Positions 29,384 through 38,579 of a stretch of 64,000 bases of DNA are shown here, piece after piece. The notes under the pieces are model-generated. The model was given only the letters and a program-made list of their open reading frames with translations. It was not told where the DNA came from and did not search any database. The position numbers and the translations under genes were made by a program. The DNA lies in IMG/VR virus record IMGVR_UViG_3300032293_001631, positions 31,477 through 95,476 of that record; one strand, 5' to 3'. This stretch comes from a virus. Within the stretch, counting starts at the first letter, position 1. Each line of letters begins with the position of its first letter.

Positions 29384-31708
29384 ATGGCTTATACCTCTAC
29401 ACAAAGATTTGTAAAGTTTGGATCATACTTGTTAATGGAGTATGATTACACTACTGCACCAACGCCCGAAATATATTACGTAAACACTGGTGTTCCTGCA
29501 GTAGGGTTTGAGAAGATTGTCAATGGATACTTTGATAATTCTGTACAGATATTAAATAATCCTTCCTCTGAATCAATAACGGGTAACGTAAGAGATCTTA
29601 GTGTTGTTCAGGTAGATAAAAATAGGTTCGTAACCTTAGACAATGATTATCTTGTGCCCTATTTAGATACGGATCCTAAATTAACATCCGTTAACAATCT
29701 ACCTGTTGTATTTCCTTCTAACATAGGTGTATACTATGACACTATAAAATTTCATATAGTAGCTGGATACAATTTTGGGAATATAGATGGTATAATAATA
29801 CAGGGACAATTCCAAGAAAGAACCGGAAAAAAAGCAACAATATTCCAGAGGATAATCACTAAATCTGATACATCATCAACTATATTAAACCCTAATCCTA
29901 TTTATTTAGGAGGAGCTTTATATGACCACTATATAGAGGTTAAGATTCCTGCTTATGCTAATATGGTTTATGAATTTGACATATTAGCAGGAACCCCAGC
30001 ACAAGCAAATACATTAGCAGCTAAAATATCTTCTGACGGTAACGGATTCTTAAAGGATGCACCGGTTAGCTTAAGTCTTTATGAAATATCTGCTACAACT
30101 TTAAAAAACGGATACGAGAATTACATAGCTCAGGTAAGAAATCAATTATCTGTTATTCCGAAAGATAACTTCTCTTCTTTAGCTGCTGTTATACAGCAGA
30201 ATCAATTTTATAATTATTTGGAATTCTATCCAACTTGGGATGGTAACTTCCTTGAGGATTTTTTGAATGCGGAGGGTAAAGTTGGTAATGTTTACTATGT
30301 TGTAAACGAGATAGAGGTAAAAGAACAAGTTGGTTTAACATACATTACAACATACAACTTTAGCAATACACAGACTCAGGATTTTAATGCGCCTAATATA
30401 TTTAGACCTGTTTTAATTAATCCTCTAACAACATCTTTTGTTGTTAATTATACTATGAGACTTGTAAACAAGGGTAATCAAAATCAGATAATACGAAGAT
30501 CTTCTTTCTCGTCTTTTGATGTTACTAAATACGGTAAAGAAAATAATGTAATATCTCTAACCACTGGTGCTTATTCACAAAAGGTTTATAATAAGGTTGT
30601 ACAGGCTCCTAATGTTATATCAGGTGGGCCTTCAATTGCTCCTCCTACACCTATAGAGAAAAGAATACCTGTTTTCTATAAGGATAATAATATTTCTGTA
30701 ACCAAAGAAACCTTAACTGTAGACAAGGATGGAAATATAATATCGGAAACATCCGTACCTGATGCTACTCAGATATATGGACAAGGTAAGGCAAAAATAG
30801 TTGTAGATCCCTTTGATAACTTCTATAAATTCACAGTGTATAATTATAAAGATGGAACATCTCCCGAGATTATAGATTTAGGAACTTCACTTAGCTATTA
30901 TATAGTTTTCTTAGATTCATCTGGACAAAGTGTAAGAGTAGAGAATATAAAGAACAGAACAACTGTATCTAATCCTTCTGCTGGACAAATAGCATTTAAG
31001 GTAGTAGAGACAAATTCTAAAAAAGTCCTAGGATTTACTTCAAGAGATTTCTATATAGTTTCGAGAACACCAGATGGAGTGGAGACTAAATTGTATTCTG
31101 GATCCTGGCAAACACAAGCGGAATTTATTGCAAGTACTACAACACCAACTACCGCTACAACCACAACCACAACAACTGGAGTAACTGGAACAGTGGTAAA
31201 TACAGTGGAAGGAACAAGTACAACAGGAACAAGTGTATCATCAATACCGACTACTTCTCAAGGAAATCAAATAGCTTCTAGAGTACCAGTAACCAAATTA
31301 ATAAAGAAAGTTAAGCCTTATAATTTAGGAAGCAGCTCTATACTAAGTGTAAAACCAACATCCGAGTTAAATACTACGGGTGGATTTGTTAGTACTTCTA
31401 AGAACAGCGTACCACCTGTGGCAAAAAGTAGCAACCAGGCCAATAGTATAAACATTGATGCTTTAGCAGATTCTATAGCTGGAAGAGAGGCACAGGGATT
31501 AAATGTACAGAAAGTTGTTAATTATTATTTTACTCCTGGAGCTCCTGGTAATTCTTTATTTAAAGGAATAAAAGGAAGCCAATTCTTAACTGCAGCTTTA
31601 CAGATACATCCTAAATTAGAGAATGGAGAATTTAATAAAACTTACATCCAATACTGTAATGCTTTAGGATTCCCTGTAACTAATGATCCTGGATCGGTTA
31701 AAAAATAA
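29384..31708 (+). CDS. Virion structural protein with Thr-rich linker
   Basis: The 774-residue protein is beta-rich over residues 1-580, followed by a Thr-rich low-complexity linker at about 583-625 (TTTPTTATTTTTTTGVTGT). A basic/serine-rich stretch follows, and a compact C-terminal domain (about 690-774) contains YYFTPGAPGNSLFKGIKGSQ. Thr/Pro linkers commonly separate virion-bound and exposed domains. No enzymatic motif is seen. It is followed after 7 bases by the possible tail-tube-fold gene, so a tail or baseplate hub component is plausible. Confidence 0.55.
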   Translation: MAYTSTQRFVKFGSYLLMEYDYTTAPTPEIYYVNTGVPAVGFEKIVNGYFDNSVQILNNPSSESITGNVRDLSVVQVDKNRFVTLDNDYLVPYLDTDPKLTSVNNLPVVFPSNIGVYYDTIKFHIVAGYNFGNIDGIIIQGQFQERTGKKATIFQRIITKSDTSSTILNPNPIYLGGALYDHYIEVKIPAYANMVYEFDILAGTPAQANTLAAKISSDGNGFLKDAPVSLSLYEISATTLKNGYENYIAQVRNQLSVIPKDNFSSLAAVIQQNQFYNYLEFYPTWDGNFLEDFLNAEGKVGNVYYVVNEIEVKEQVGLTYITTYNFSNTQTQDFNAPNIFRPVLINPLTTSFVVNYTMRLVNKGNQNQIIRRSSFSSFDVTKYGKENNVISLTTGAYSQKVYNKVVQAPNVISGGPSIAPPTPIEKRIPVFYKDNNISVTKETLTVDKDGNIISETSVPDATQIYGQGKAKIVVDPFDNFYKFTVYNYKDGTSPEIIDLGTSLSYYIVFLDSSGQSVRVENIKNRTTVSNPSAGQIAFKVVETNSKKVLGFTSRDFYIVSRTPDGVETKLYSGSWQTQAEFIASTTTPTTATTTTTTTGVTGTVVNTVEGTSTTGTSVSSIPTTSQGNQIASRVPVTKLIKKVKPYNLGSSSILSVKPTSELNTTGGFVSTSKNSVPPVAKSSNQANSINIDALADSIAGREAQGLNVQKVVNYYFTPGAPGNSLFKGIKGSQFLTAALQIHPKLENGEFNKTYIQYCNALGFPVTNDPGSVKK

Positions 31709-31715
31709 AGAGTAA

Positions 31716-32267
31716 ATGATTTTAAACGCAAGGCAGAATGGATTTATTTTCAATTTTCCAAAGGGATTTATTATTCCCGAGGTAGTTGAAAAATATGAGA
31801 AGTATATTAATAGAATGCCTATACCGTATGATACTGTAGACAGCTTTATAAATTCTACAATACAGCAGGTTAATTTTCCTACTCTTAGAACTATTGATAC
31901 AGTGGAACAAGTTAGACCTGGAGGTTTCAGACAATCTTACAAAAGTGCTACTACTTTACAGAACTTAATACAGAGAGATTTTACTGTTACCTTTAAACTT
32001 GGAGAGGGCTTTATAAACTATTGGGTCCTTTATGAGAACATAATAAAATTCCTAGATTTCCAAAACCCTAATGAATATCTTCCTGATTTTAGACTATTGC
32101 TTTTAGATAACGATGGGATCGTAATGACTAGTGTTCTTTTACAACAGCCGATATATACATCACTGTCGGAGATACAATTGAACTATGCAAGCACTACTCC
32201 TCAGTTTTCAACCTTTAGTATAGGATTTAAATGCAATTACGTTGATGTTAAACTTGAAATCGGATAA
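31716..32267 (+). CDS. Possible tail tube / tube-initiator fold protein
   Basis: The 183-residue protein has the size of T4 gp19 (163 residues). Its strand pattern suggests a tube-type beta barrel: FPTLRTIDTVEQVRPGG, then an RDFTVTFKLGEGFINYWVLYE strand-helix, a DFRLLLLDNDG hairpin and a final strand pair (TFSIGFKCNYVDVKLE). These features recall gp19/gp54-type proteins, but no signature motif proves it. The 3' end overlaps the next gene by 23 bases. It closes the virion block before the DNA-metabolism genes. Confidence 0.4.
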   Translation: MILNARQNGFIFNFPKGFIIPEVVEKYEKYINRMPIPYDTVDSFINSTIQQVNFPTLRTIDTVEQVRPGGFRQSYKSATTLQNLIQRDFTVTFKLGEGFINYWVLYENIIKFLDFQNPNEYLPDFRLLLLDNDGIVMTSVLLQQPIYTSLSEIQLNYASTTPQFSTFSIGFKCNYVDVKLEIG

Positions 32268-32940
32268 GATAATAGGAGTTGATTTTTCCCTTAATTCCCC
32301 TGGATTTTGTATTTTAGAAAAAGATAAATGTAGATGGATAAGTCTTCATAGGACAACTAATATTATAGATAAGATGTTTAAGAAGGATGGATCTCCTTTT
32401 AACGTCTTAAACGACAATAAATGGGTCGATATAAACATAATTCCTAAGAAGGAATTCAATGGTGAGTATCACGAAAAGGAAAGGGATAAAATAATAAATG
32501 CTATATACTTTTCAGATTTTGCTATTAATCTTCTTGCTCCTTATATTGATGAATCAACCATAGTGGGAATGGAGGGACTTTCTTTCGGATCTTCGGGAAA
32601 CTCTCTAATAGACATATCAATGACTACCGCTCTAATAAGATCAGCAATAGTAAAGAGAATAGATCCTAATAATTTCTTTGTGCTTTCCCCGACTACTGTT
32701 AAAAAGTTTGCTCTGAAAGGAAACTCGAAGAAAGATGAATTATATAATACCTTATTAGAGACAAGAAACGAGGATAATAGATTGGCACCATTGATAAAAG
32801 ATCTAAAAGAATATAAGGATAAATGGATCAAGGGACCAAACAAGGTTGAAACTCCTTGCTCTGATATAATTGACGCAACTTGGATAGCTTTATTCGTAGA
32901 AGAAAATTTAGGGAAACTTTTATCTGGTAAGAAGGTATAA
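32245..32940 (+). CDS. RuvC-like Holliday junction resolvase (RNase H fold)
   Basis: The 231-residue protein shows the RuvC/RNase H acidic pattern. A first strand IIGVDFSLNSPGFCIL carries the catalytic Asp, a second acidic strand VGMEGLSFG the Glu, and a C-terminal helix DIIDATWIAL the final Asp pair. The SLIDISMTTALIRSAI helix and SPTTVKKFALKGNSKKDEL element are also RuvC-like. T4 uses the unrelated endonuclease VII for this job, so this would be a replacement, resolving branched DNA before packaging. ATG 32245 is chosen; a TTG three bases upstream is in the same frame. Confidence 0.75.
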   Translation: MLNLKSDKIIGVDFSLNSPGFCILEKDKCRWISLHRTTNIIDKMFKKDGSPFNVLNDNKWVDINIIPKKEFNGEYHEKERDKIINAIYFSDFAINLLAPYIDESTIVGMEGLSFGSSGNSLIDISMTTALIRSAIVKRIDPNNFFVLSPTTVKKFALKGNSKKDELYNTLLETRNEDNRLAPLIKDLKEYKDKWIKGPNKVETPCSDIIDATWIALFVEENLGKLLSGKKV

Positions 32941-32978
32941 GTATTAAATAAGTAATAATTTAAAATAATTTAAGAATC

Positions 32979-33950
32979 ATGGAAGAAAATTTTGACATTT
33001 TTAATCTGGACAACGAAGCATTTGTTAAACAAGAAATTAAGAAAGACGAGGATGAGTTTCTTTATAAACCATATCCTGAATTAGGTAAGGACGGAGTTTA
33101 TAAATCTTTGGTTAGATTTTTACCAAACATCACTAATCCTAAAAAATCAAAAATCCACCAATACTACGTTTGGTTGAAAGATCCAGTAGATGGAACAAAC
33201 CACAAAGCAATTTGTCCTTCTACAGTAGGAAAAAAATCAATTTTAAAAGATCTTTTCTGGAAGCTTAAAAATTCTGCTTCAGCTAAAGATCAAGAAATTG
33301 CTAAAGCATTCTCTAGAAAAGAAGATTTTTACTCTTTAATTCAAGTTGTTAAAGATGCTAATAGACCTGATCTAGAGGGTAAAATTATGATTTTAAAATT
33401 CGGTAGGAAAGTTAACGATCTTATCGAACAACAAATAAAACCAGAATTTGGTAATCCTTCTAATCCATACGATCTTTTCGAAGGAAAGAACTTCGGTATT
33501 CATGTAAGAAAAGTTGGCGAATGGAACAACTACGACTTATGTCAGTTTGTTGGTGACAAGATGCCACTTATGATAAACGGTGAAGCAGTTGAAAAAACTG
33601 AAAGTGGAAGAGATGCTGTAACTAAGTATCTTAAAACTGGACCTTTAGATCTTGATAAGTATGACTACAATGATTGGAGTGAGGATGAGAACGATAAGAT
33701 CATGAGAATTATTAGAAACACTATTCCTGATGGAAGATTGGTTTCTGAAATAATCGGATCTAGCTCAGATTCTCCTTCAAGAGCATCTTCATCACCAGCT
33801 TCTTCAACATCAGTCGATGATTTTTACGAAGAAGCTAGCTCTAGATCTACTACATCAGTAGAAGAAGAAAAAGAGGAAGCTCCTGCTAAGGCAGCTAAAC
33901 CAGCTAAAAAATCAGCACCTTCTTTAGACGATCTTTATAACGATCTATAA
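32979..33950 (+). CDS. 32: ssDNA-binding protein, gp32-like
   Basis: The 323-residue protein has gp32 architecture: a basic/acidic N-terminal segment, an OB-fold core (residues about 30-240, with YKSLVRFLPN, KIHQYYVWLKD and KIMILKFGRKVNDL), and a serine-rich linker. It ends in a highly acidic tail (SVEEEKEEAP to SLDDLYNDL) that in T4 recruits replication partners. T4 gp32 binds zinc through a His and three Cys; here the equivalent loop contains only one Cys (AICPS), so the zinc site appears absent. Adjacent primase, UvsY-like and UvsW genes support a replication role. Confidence 0.85.
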   Translation: MEENFDIFNLDNEAFVKQEIKKDEDEFLYKPYPELGKDGVYKSLVRFLPNITNPKKSKIHQYYVWLKDPVDGTNHKAICPSTVGKKSILKDLFWKLKNSASAKDQEIAKAFSRKEDFYSLIQVVKDANRPDLEGKIMILKFGRKVNDLIEQQIKPEFGNPSNPYDLFEGKNFGIHVRKVGEWNNYDLCQFVGDKMPLMINGEAVEKTESGRDAVTKYLKTGPLDLDKYDYNDWSEDENDKIMRIIRNTIPDGRLVSEIIGSSSDSPSRASSSPASSTSVDDFYEEASSRSTTSVEEEKEEAPAKAAKPAKKSAPSLDDLYNDL

Positions 33951-33964
33951 AATAATGGATTGTT

Positions 33965-35038
33965 ATGGAATCAAAGACGATAAGTGGGCTATCAGTAGAT
34001 AGGGTAAAAGGAATAGTATCTTCCGCTCTACTTAAGTTCTTTGGTAATGATCCACAAAGACTAAAAATCTACCAAGGGGGCAACAGATTAAATTTCTGTT
34101 GCCCTTATTGTGGGGATTCCAAGGATGCTAAAAAGAAGCGAGGAAATCTTTACACAGATACACTAACTTATAAATGTTACAACGGTGGCTGTGGTGTTTT
34201 TAAAAATCTAAATCAATTCACCAGAGATTTTGATATCCAGACTATGCTTTCTAGTGATGAGATATCAGAAATAGCGGAAATATCGAGGAACTCTACTATA
34301 AGAAAAAAAATAAGGAACTCCTTAGATTACTTTTTTTCTGAAAACTATAAGGACATTCTAATTGACAGAGAAGAGTTCAAGCAAAGACTTGGTCTAGTAG
34401 AATTAAGAGGAACATACGGGGAAAAATGGTTACTGGAAAGAAATCATGTACCCGATGCTAAATTTTTATGGGATCCTTCTAGAAAAAATCTATATCTTCT
34501 AAATTTATCCGGAGACGAAACTAAAATAATAGGATTGCAGATAAGACCGGTAGCAAAAAAGAATGGTGGTAGTAAATATTACACATACAAGCTAAGCGGA
34601 ATATACAAGAATCTTTTTAAAGTAACTGAACCGGAGATTATTCTTAAAGCCGAGGAAGTTGACCCAATATCTAGCGTTTTTGGATTCTCCACTGTTGATT
34701 TAGATTCTATGATAACAACGTTTGAAGGTCCTTTGGATGCTTGGCTTTGTCCTAATTCGATAGCTCTCTGCTCAATAAATAACCCATTCCCTTTTGATGT
34801 TACTAATAAGAGATGGATGTTAGATGGTGATGAAGTTGGTAGACAAAAGGCCAGGGAGTTCTTAGAAAACGGGGAGCAGGTTTTTCTCTGGGGAAGATTT
34901 ATAAAGGAGTGTGATTTACCCGAAAGAGCCAAATGGGATTTAAATGATGTAGTTAATTACGTTAGATCAACCGGTAAGAAAATAAAACGACTAGATAATT
35001 TCTTTTCGTCTGATAAATGGGATATTATAGATGTATGA
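33965..35038 (+). CDS. 61: DNA primase, gp61/DnaG-like
   Basis: The 357-residue protein has an N-terminal zinc ribbon (C46-P-Y-C49 and C71-Y-N-G-G-C76, after the LNFCCPYCGD strand). Its C-terminal TOPRIM domain carries an acidic strand TTFEGPLDAWL (Glu near residue 253) and MLDGDEVGRQKAREFL (Asp pair near 285-287). This matches T4 gp61, which makes pentaribonucleotide primers with the gp41 helicase; gp41 is not in the window. The gene follows gp32 by 14 bases. Its TGA overlaps the next ATG as ATGA. Confidence 0.88.
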   Translation: MESKTISGLSVDRVKGIVSSALLKFFGNDPQRLKIYQGGNRLNFCCPYCGDSKDAKKKRGNLYTDTLTYKCYNGGCGVFKNLNQFTRDFDIQTMLSSDEISEIAEISRNSTIRKKIRNSLDYFFSENYKDILIDREEFKQRLGLVELRGTYGEKWLLERNHVPDAKFLWDPSRKNLYLLNLSGDETKIIGLQIRPVAKKNGGSKYYTYKLSGIYKNLFKVTEPEIILKAEEVDPISSVFGFSTVDLDSMITTFEGPLDAWLCPNSIALCSINNPFPFDVTNKRWMLDGDEVGRQKAREFLENGEQVFLWGRFIKECDLPERAKWDLNDVVNYVRSTGKKIKRLDNFFSSDKWDIIDV

Positions 35039-35214
35039 AGAAAAATAACAACAAAATAAAATTCCCAATAGAAATCAAGGGAGATCTATCACTCCCAGAA
35101 TTTGAAGTTTCTGAAAACTTTTCTATTACGGAGGTAAAAAAGAAGATCAGCTCAGAAGTAAAAGAGATTAAAAATAACAGGAAGAAAAAATGTCAGAGCA
35201 ACAGCCTAATGTAG
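35035..35214 (+). CDS. Small basic protein between primase and UvsY-like gene
   Basis: A 59-residue lysine-rich protein (KKNNNKIKFPIEIKG, then TEVKKKISSEVKEIKNNRKKK). ATG 35035 overlaps the primase stop (ATGA) and is preferred to the upstream ATG at 35017, which lies deeper in primase. Its end overlaps the next gene by 25 bases. Both overlaps imply translational coupling in a replication operon. No family is recognised; the charge suggests nucleic-acid or acidic-protein contact. Confidence 0.6.
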   Translation: MKKNNNKIKFPIEIKGDLSLPEFEVSENFSITEVKKKISSEVKEIKNNRKKKCQSNSLM

Positions 35215-35654
35215 AGAAGAAGGATTTCGCTAGAGAATTTCAATTAGAAAGGGAAGAGTGGACGGAGAAGATAAGGATCTTGTCCGTAAGAATGAAAAAT
35301 ATAAAAGAGCTTGCTGAGGTTCAGGTTGAATTATATTCTAGCAGACAAATGCTATTAGAAATGTATTCTAAGCTTGGACAAGTTATGGTTAAGCTCAATG
35401 GAAAATATAGAAAGGATAGAGCAGAAAGATTAAAATATTATTCTGAATCAGTTCAAGTAAAGTATGGGGCAAACGAAAAAACCCCACTTATTGAAGGTGA
35501 CCTTTCTGAGTTAAAGGAGAGAATGGATCTGGTAGATGGTCAGATATCTTTCTTTAACGAAACTATGAAGACTGTTGATCATATGTTATATGGGATACGC
35601 CATCGTATTATGTTGGAGGATTACCTAAGGAGTGGAGCGGTCAGAAGGGACTAA
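35190..35654 (+). CDS. Possible UvsY-like recombination mediator
   Basis: The 154-residue protein is charged and almost wholly helical, with no cysteines. Features recalling T4 UvsY (137 residues) are a helix with YSSRQMLLEMYSKLGQVMVKL, a basic RKDRAERLKYYSE segment analogous to the UvsY K-x-R-x-D-Y-Y-S-G element, and a C-terminal helix VDHMLYGIRHRIMLEDYLRSGA resembling the UvsY I-K-x-x-I-x-x-x-x-F-x-x-G end. UvsY loads the UvsX recombinase onto gp32-coated DNA. Location between gp32/primase and UvsW fits. The alignment is by eye and could be coincidental. Confidence 0.42.
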   Translation: MSEQQPNVEKKDFAREFQLEREEWTEKIRILSVRMKNIKELAEVQVELYSSRQMLLEMYSKLGQVMVKLNGKYRKDRAERLKYYSESVQVKYGANEKTPLIEGDLSELKERMDLVDGQISFFNETMKTVDHMLYGIRHRIMLEDYLRSGAVRRD

Positions 35655-35678
35655 ATCTATATTTTACACCGTATAGTA

Positions 35679-35686
35679 GATATATA
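35679..35686 (+). promoter_or_regulatory. GATATATA late-promoter-like box before homing endonuclease
   Basis: Exact GATATATA, 19 bases before the ATG at 35706. It gives the mobile gene its own putative promoter inside a replication operon. Confidence 0.45.
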
Positions 35687-35705
35687 ATCCATAAGATGAG
35701 CTATT

Positions 35706-36413
35706 ATGGATTATTATGTTTACGTTTATCTAGATCCATCAAAACCTGGAAATTATAAATATGGAGATTTTTCTTTCGAGTTTGAGCCATTTTATATAGG
35801 AAAGGGAAGGAATCATAGATACAGAACACATCTCTTAAAAGTAAGAAGAGATAATTATAAAAATCTTCCCAAGTATCATGTTATAAAAAAAATACTAAAC
35901 ATGGGTCTAGAGCCTATAATAATTAAATACAAGGAAGATCTATCAGAAAAAGACTCTTTTTTACTGGAGAAAAATATGATAGAATCCATAGGTAGAAAGG
36001 ACATAGGTAAAGGACCTCTAAGAAATTTGAGCAACGGAGGAGAGGGTAACGGAGAAAGAAAATTTACTGATGAGCATAGGATGAATTTAAGCCTGTCAAG
36101 AAAGGGCAAAAACTCCGATAAACAGATGGAGAATCTTAAAAAAATACATCAAAGAATGATCGGTAATAAAAGAACCCTAGGATTTAAATTTTCTGATGAG
36201 AGTAAGAAAAAATTAGCGGAGTCTCATTATAAGCCAGTTTTACAAATATCAAAAGATGGTGAAATATTAAACGAGTTTAGATCTATAAAAGATGCTGAAT
36301 GCTATATAGGAGTATCTATCAAAAAAGTTCTGAGCGGAAAGGGAAAAACTGCCGGGGGATTTATTTGGAGATATAAAATAATTACTAATAATGTTAAGAT
36401 TTGTAGTAAGTGA
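35706..36413 (+). CDS. GIY-YIG homing endonuclease
   Basis: The 235-residue protein starts with a GIY-YIG variant (YYVYVYLDPS, then EPFYIGKGRNHRYRTH), followed by the conserved Glu in FLLEKNMIESIG. The middle (HRMNLSLSRKGK, SDESKKKLAESH) matches NUMOD3-type linker repeats. The C-terminus (PVLQISKDGEILNEFRSIKDAE, then GKGKTAGGFIWRYK) matches the NUMOD1/IENR1 DNA-binding helix. Such Seg-type free-standing endonucleases cut a related phage genome and spread by repair. It lies between a UvsY-like gene and uvsW, overlapping uvsW by 23 bases. Confidence 0.92.
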   Translation: MDYYVYVYLDPSKPGNYKYGDFSFEFEPFYIGKGRNHRYRTHLLKVRRDNYKNLPKYHVIKKILNMGLEPIIIKYKEDLSEKDSFLLEKNMIESIGRKDIGKGPLRNLSNGGEGNGERKFTDEHRMNLSLSRKGKNSDKQMENLKKIHQRMIGNKRTLGFKFSDESKKKLAESHYKPVLQISKDGEILNEFRSIKDAECYIGVSIKKVLSGKGKTAGGFIWRYKIITNNVKICSK

Positions 36414-37932
36414 AGATAATAATTGGTTAAGTTTAGTAGATTATTCTGAGGATTTTGAGAGAAAACAAATAGACATATCCTTAACTAAAAAAATACATAA
36501 TCATTTTTTCCACCCATTGGTTAAGAAAAAACATTGGGATGGATCAATATGTTTCGTTGATAAAAAATTACCAATCTGGAGAGTTCCAATTGGGCTTTGG
36601 TCTGAAGTCTACCAGATATGCGAAAAATATAAGATAGAGGTAAAAATAGATGGACTAGAAAGACTAATAGATTCATCCTTTACTCTTGAGCACTTTACTG
36701 AATGGTGTAACAATTTTTTTGAAGGTGGGGTCGGTGGAGATCCTAACAAAATGCCGAGGGACTACCAAATAGAAACTGCTTGGAAGATAATCAAGTTTAA
36801 GCTATCTGTTTCTGAAGTTGCTACGAGCTCAGGTAAAACATTAATTGCCTTTATGGTAATGGCATATCTTAAAGAGGTGATGAAGGTTAAGAAATTCTTA
36901 ATGATCGTCCCTAATACCAACTTAGTTATTCAGGGATCTGAAGATTTTGAAGAGTATGGACTAGAAAATCTTGAAGATTGCGAGATACAACAAATACACG
37001 GCGCAAATAAGAAAAAGATATCTGGAGGACTGATGATCGGTACTTACCAATCTTTAGTTAAGATGGATCCGGAGTTTTTTGATGACGTTGAGGCAGTTTT
37101 TGTTGATGAATGTCACCAGGCACAGAGTGCTTCAATTAAAAAAGTTGTAGCCCTATGTAGAGATTCTAAATGGAGATTTGGTCTATCCGGAACATTAGCA
37201 AATAAAAACACCGCGGAGTATTTAACTATACAGCAGTTCCTAGGACCGTTGATAATGGAAATATCTCCTAAATTTCTATTTGATAACAAATATGCTACAC
37301 CAGTTTCTATCAAGATAGTAAAGATGGATTGGATGGATCCTGCTGTCAAAGAAAAGTTATCTTCCTTAAAAGAGAATAAAACTGAAATGGAGGGGAACGA
37401 GATATTTAATTTGGAGAGAAAACTAGTTGTTGGATCAGATAAGAGACTTAACTATATAATAGACTTCGTACTAAAGACATCAAAAAACTCTTTGATTCTT
37501 TTCCAATCTGTTGGAGAGGGATACGGAAAAAAAATATATGATGGGATAAGAGAAAAAACTAACGACCGAGAGGTTTATTATATAGATGGTGATACTGATC
37601 CTGATAAAAGGGATATCTTTACTAAGAGAATGGAGGATGGCACTAATAAAATAATGGTGGCTTCATTCGGTACAATGTCAACTGGTATCTCTGTAAAAAA
37701 CATTCATAACATATTCTTAACAGAATCTTATAAATCCGAAGTTCTTATAAAACAAAGCTTGGGAAGGGGGATGAGATTATTTGAAGGTAAGGAGAAGGTT
37801 AATATAATAGATTTCGTTGATGACTTCTCCTGGGAGGGTAAAGAGAACTATTTAATGAAGCACTCAAAGGAAAGAATTGAAATTTACAAGAAAGAACATT
37901 TCGATTATAAGATATACGAAGTCAAAATTTAA
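36391..37932 (+). CDS. uvsW: UvsW-type SF2 helicase
   Basis: The 513-residue length is close to T4 UvsW (about 503). An N-terminal domain (HNHFFHPLVKKKHWDGSICF) precedes PRDYQIETAW (Q-motif-like) and Walker A ATSSGKT at residues 144-150. Further motifs are VDECH at 238-242 (DECH box), GLSGTLANK (motif III), and motif VI as KQSLGRGMRLFEGK. UvsW unwinds branched intermediates and promotes the switch from origin to recombination-dependent replication. The start lies inside the homing endonuclease gene, so the native upstream region was displaced or coupling is retained. Confidence 0.92.
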   Translation: MLRFVVSEDNNWLSLVDYSEDFERKQIDISLTKKIHNHFFHPLVKKKHWDGSICFVDKKLPIWRVPIGLWSEVYQICEKYKIEVKIDGLERLIDSSFTLEHFTEWCNNFFEGGVGGDPNKMPRDYQIETAWKIIKFKLSVSEVATSSGKTLIAFMVMAYLKEVMKVKKFLMIVPNTNLVIQGSEDFEEYGLENLEDCEIQQIHGANKKKISGGLMIGTYQSLVKMDPEFFDDVEAVFVDECHQAQSASIKKVVALCRDSKWRFGLSGTLANKNTAEYLTIQQFLGPLIMEISPKFLFDNKYATPVSIKIVKMDWMDPAVKEKLSSLKENKTEMEGNEIFNLERKLVVGSDKRLNYIIDFVLKTSKNSLILFQSVGEGYGKKIYDGIREKTNDREVYYIDGDTDPDKRDIFTKRMEDGTNKIMVASFGTMSTGISVKNIHNIFLTESYKSEVLIKQSLGRGMRLFEGKEKVNIIDFVDDFSWEGKENYLMKHSKERIEIYKKEHFDYKIYEVKI

Positions 37933-37939
37933 AGATTAG

Positions 37940-37947
37940 GATATATA
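37940..37947 (+). promoter_or_regulatory. GATATATA late-promoter-like box
   Basis: Exact GATATATA, 21 bases before the ATG at 37969, just after uvsW. It precedes the first gene with the capsid-targeting-like N-terminus. Confidence 0.5.
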
Positions 37948-37968
37948 GAATAGAAATAAGATATTTTA

Positions 37969-38577
37969 ATGTCCAGAATTAAGAATTTTAGCGATTTTTG
38001 TAGATTAAATGAAGCTTCTGGTGATGATCTTTTCTTTAGAAGACATCTAGGAGACAATGCTTCATCTTATAAAGATAGAGCTAAGAACCATTACGAACTT
38101 GGTGATAATCCTACTGTTTTATCAAAGGTTAGCAACTTCTTTCAGAAGATGGAAGATAGAATAAATAGAGCTGCAGATATCGGAAAAATGCAGGTCAGAC
38201 AGAACAGGGCAACAAGAACACACGGAGGTCCTGATACTGGATTTGAAATGTTATTCGGAACCCTTTCAGTTGTTCCTAGTGTTCTTAAAAGAGTTTTTGC
38301 TCCAACTAAATATGAGTTTACAAAGAAAGCTCCTAGTGAAGACACTGTTGATGTTGAATTTATTAGACACACTAACGAGGACTTTACCAAAAACGAACTT
38401 CCTAATATTAAAACCGAAGAACAATTAGCAGATCACATAGGTGATATGTATAGCAGAGGAGAAGTACAAATGGGACAGGTACCTGTTCTAGACGATATTG
38501 CTAAGAATAGAGTTAATCTTTATTATCAGCACCAGGCAAATCCTAATCAGCCTATATTCCAACCAAATAATTTATAA
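37969..38577 (+). CDS. Unknown protein with capsid-targeting-like N-terminus
   Basis: The 202-residue protein begins MSRIKNFSDFCRLNEAS, fitting the window-wide pattern of basic/hydrophobic start, F-x-x-F and then L-N-E near residue 15, a consensus site (L/I-x-E) for the T4 head protease. The rest is a charged, soluble protein with a basic segment at residues 60-85 (RINRAADIGKMQVRQNRATR) and no recognised domain. A GATATATA box precedes it, and the next gene, also tagged, begins two bases after its stop. A packaged internal head protein is the working inference. Confidence 0.6.
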   Translation: MSRIKNFSDFCRLNEASGDDLFFRRHLGDNASSYKDRAKNHYELGDNPTVLSKVSNFFQKMEDRINRAADIGKMQVRQNRATRTHGGPDTGFEMLFGTLSVVPSVLKRVFAPTKYEFTKKAPSEDTVDVEFIRHTNEDFTKNELPNIKTEEQLADHIGDMYSRGEVQMGQVPVLDDIAKNRVNLYYQHQANPNQPIFQPNNL

Positions 38578-38579
38578 AA

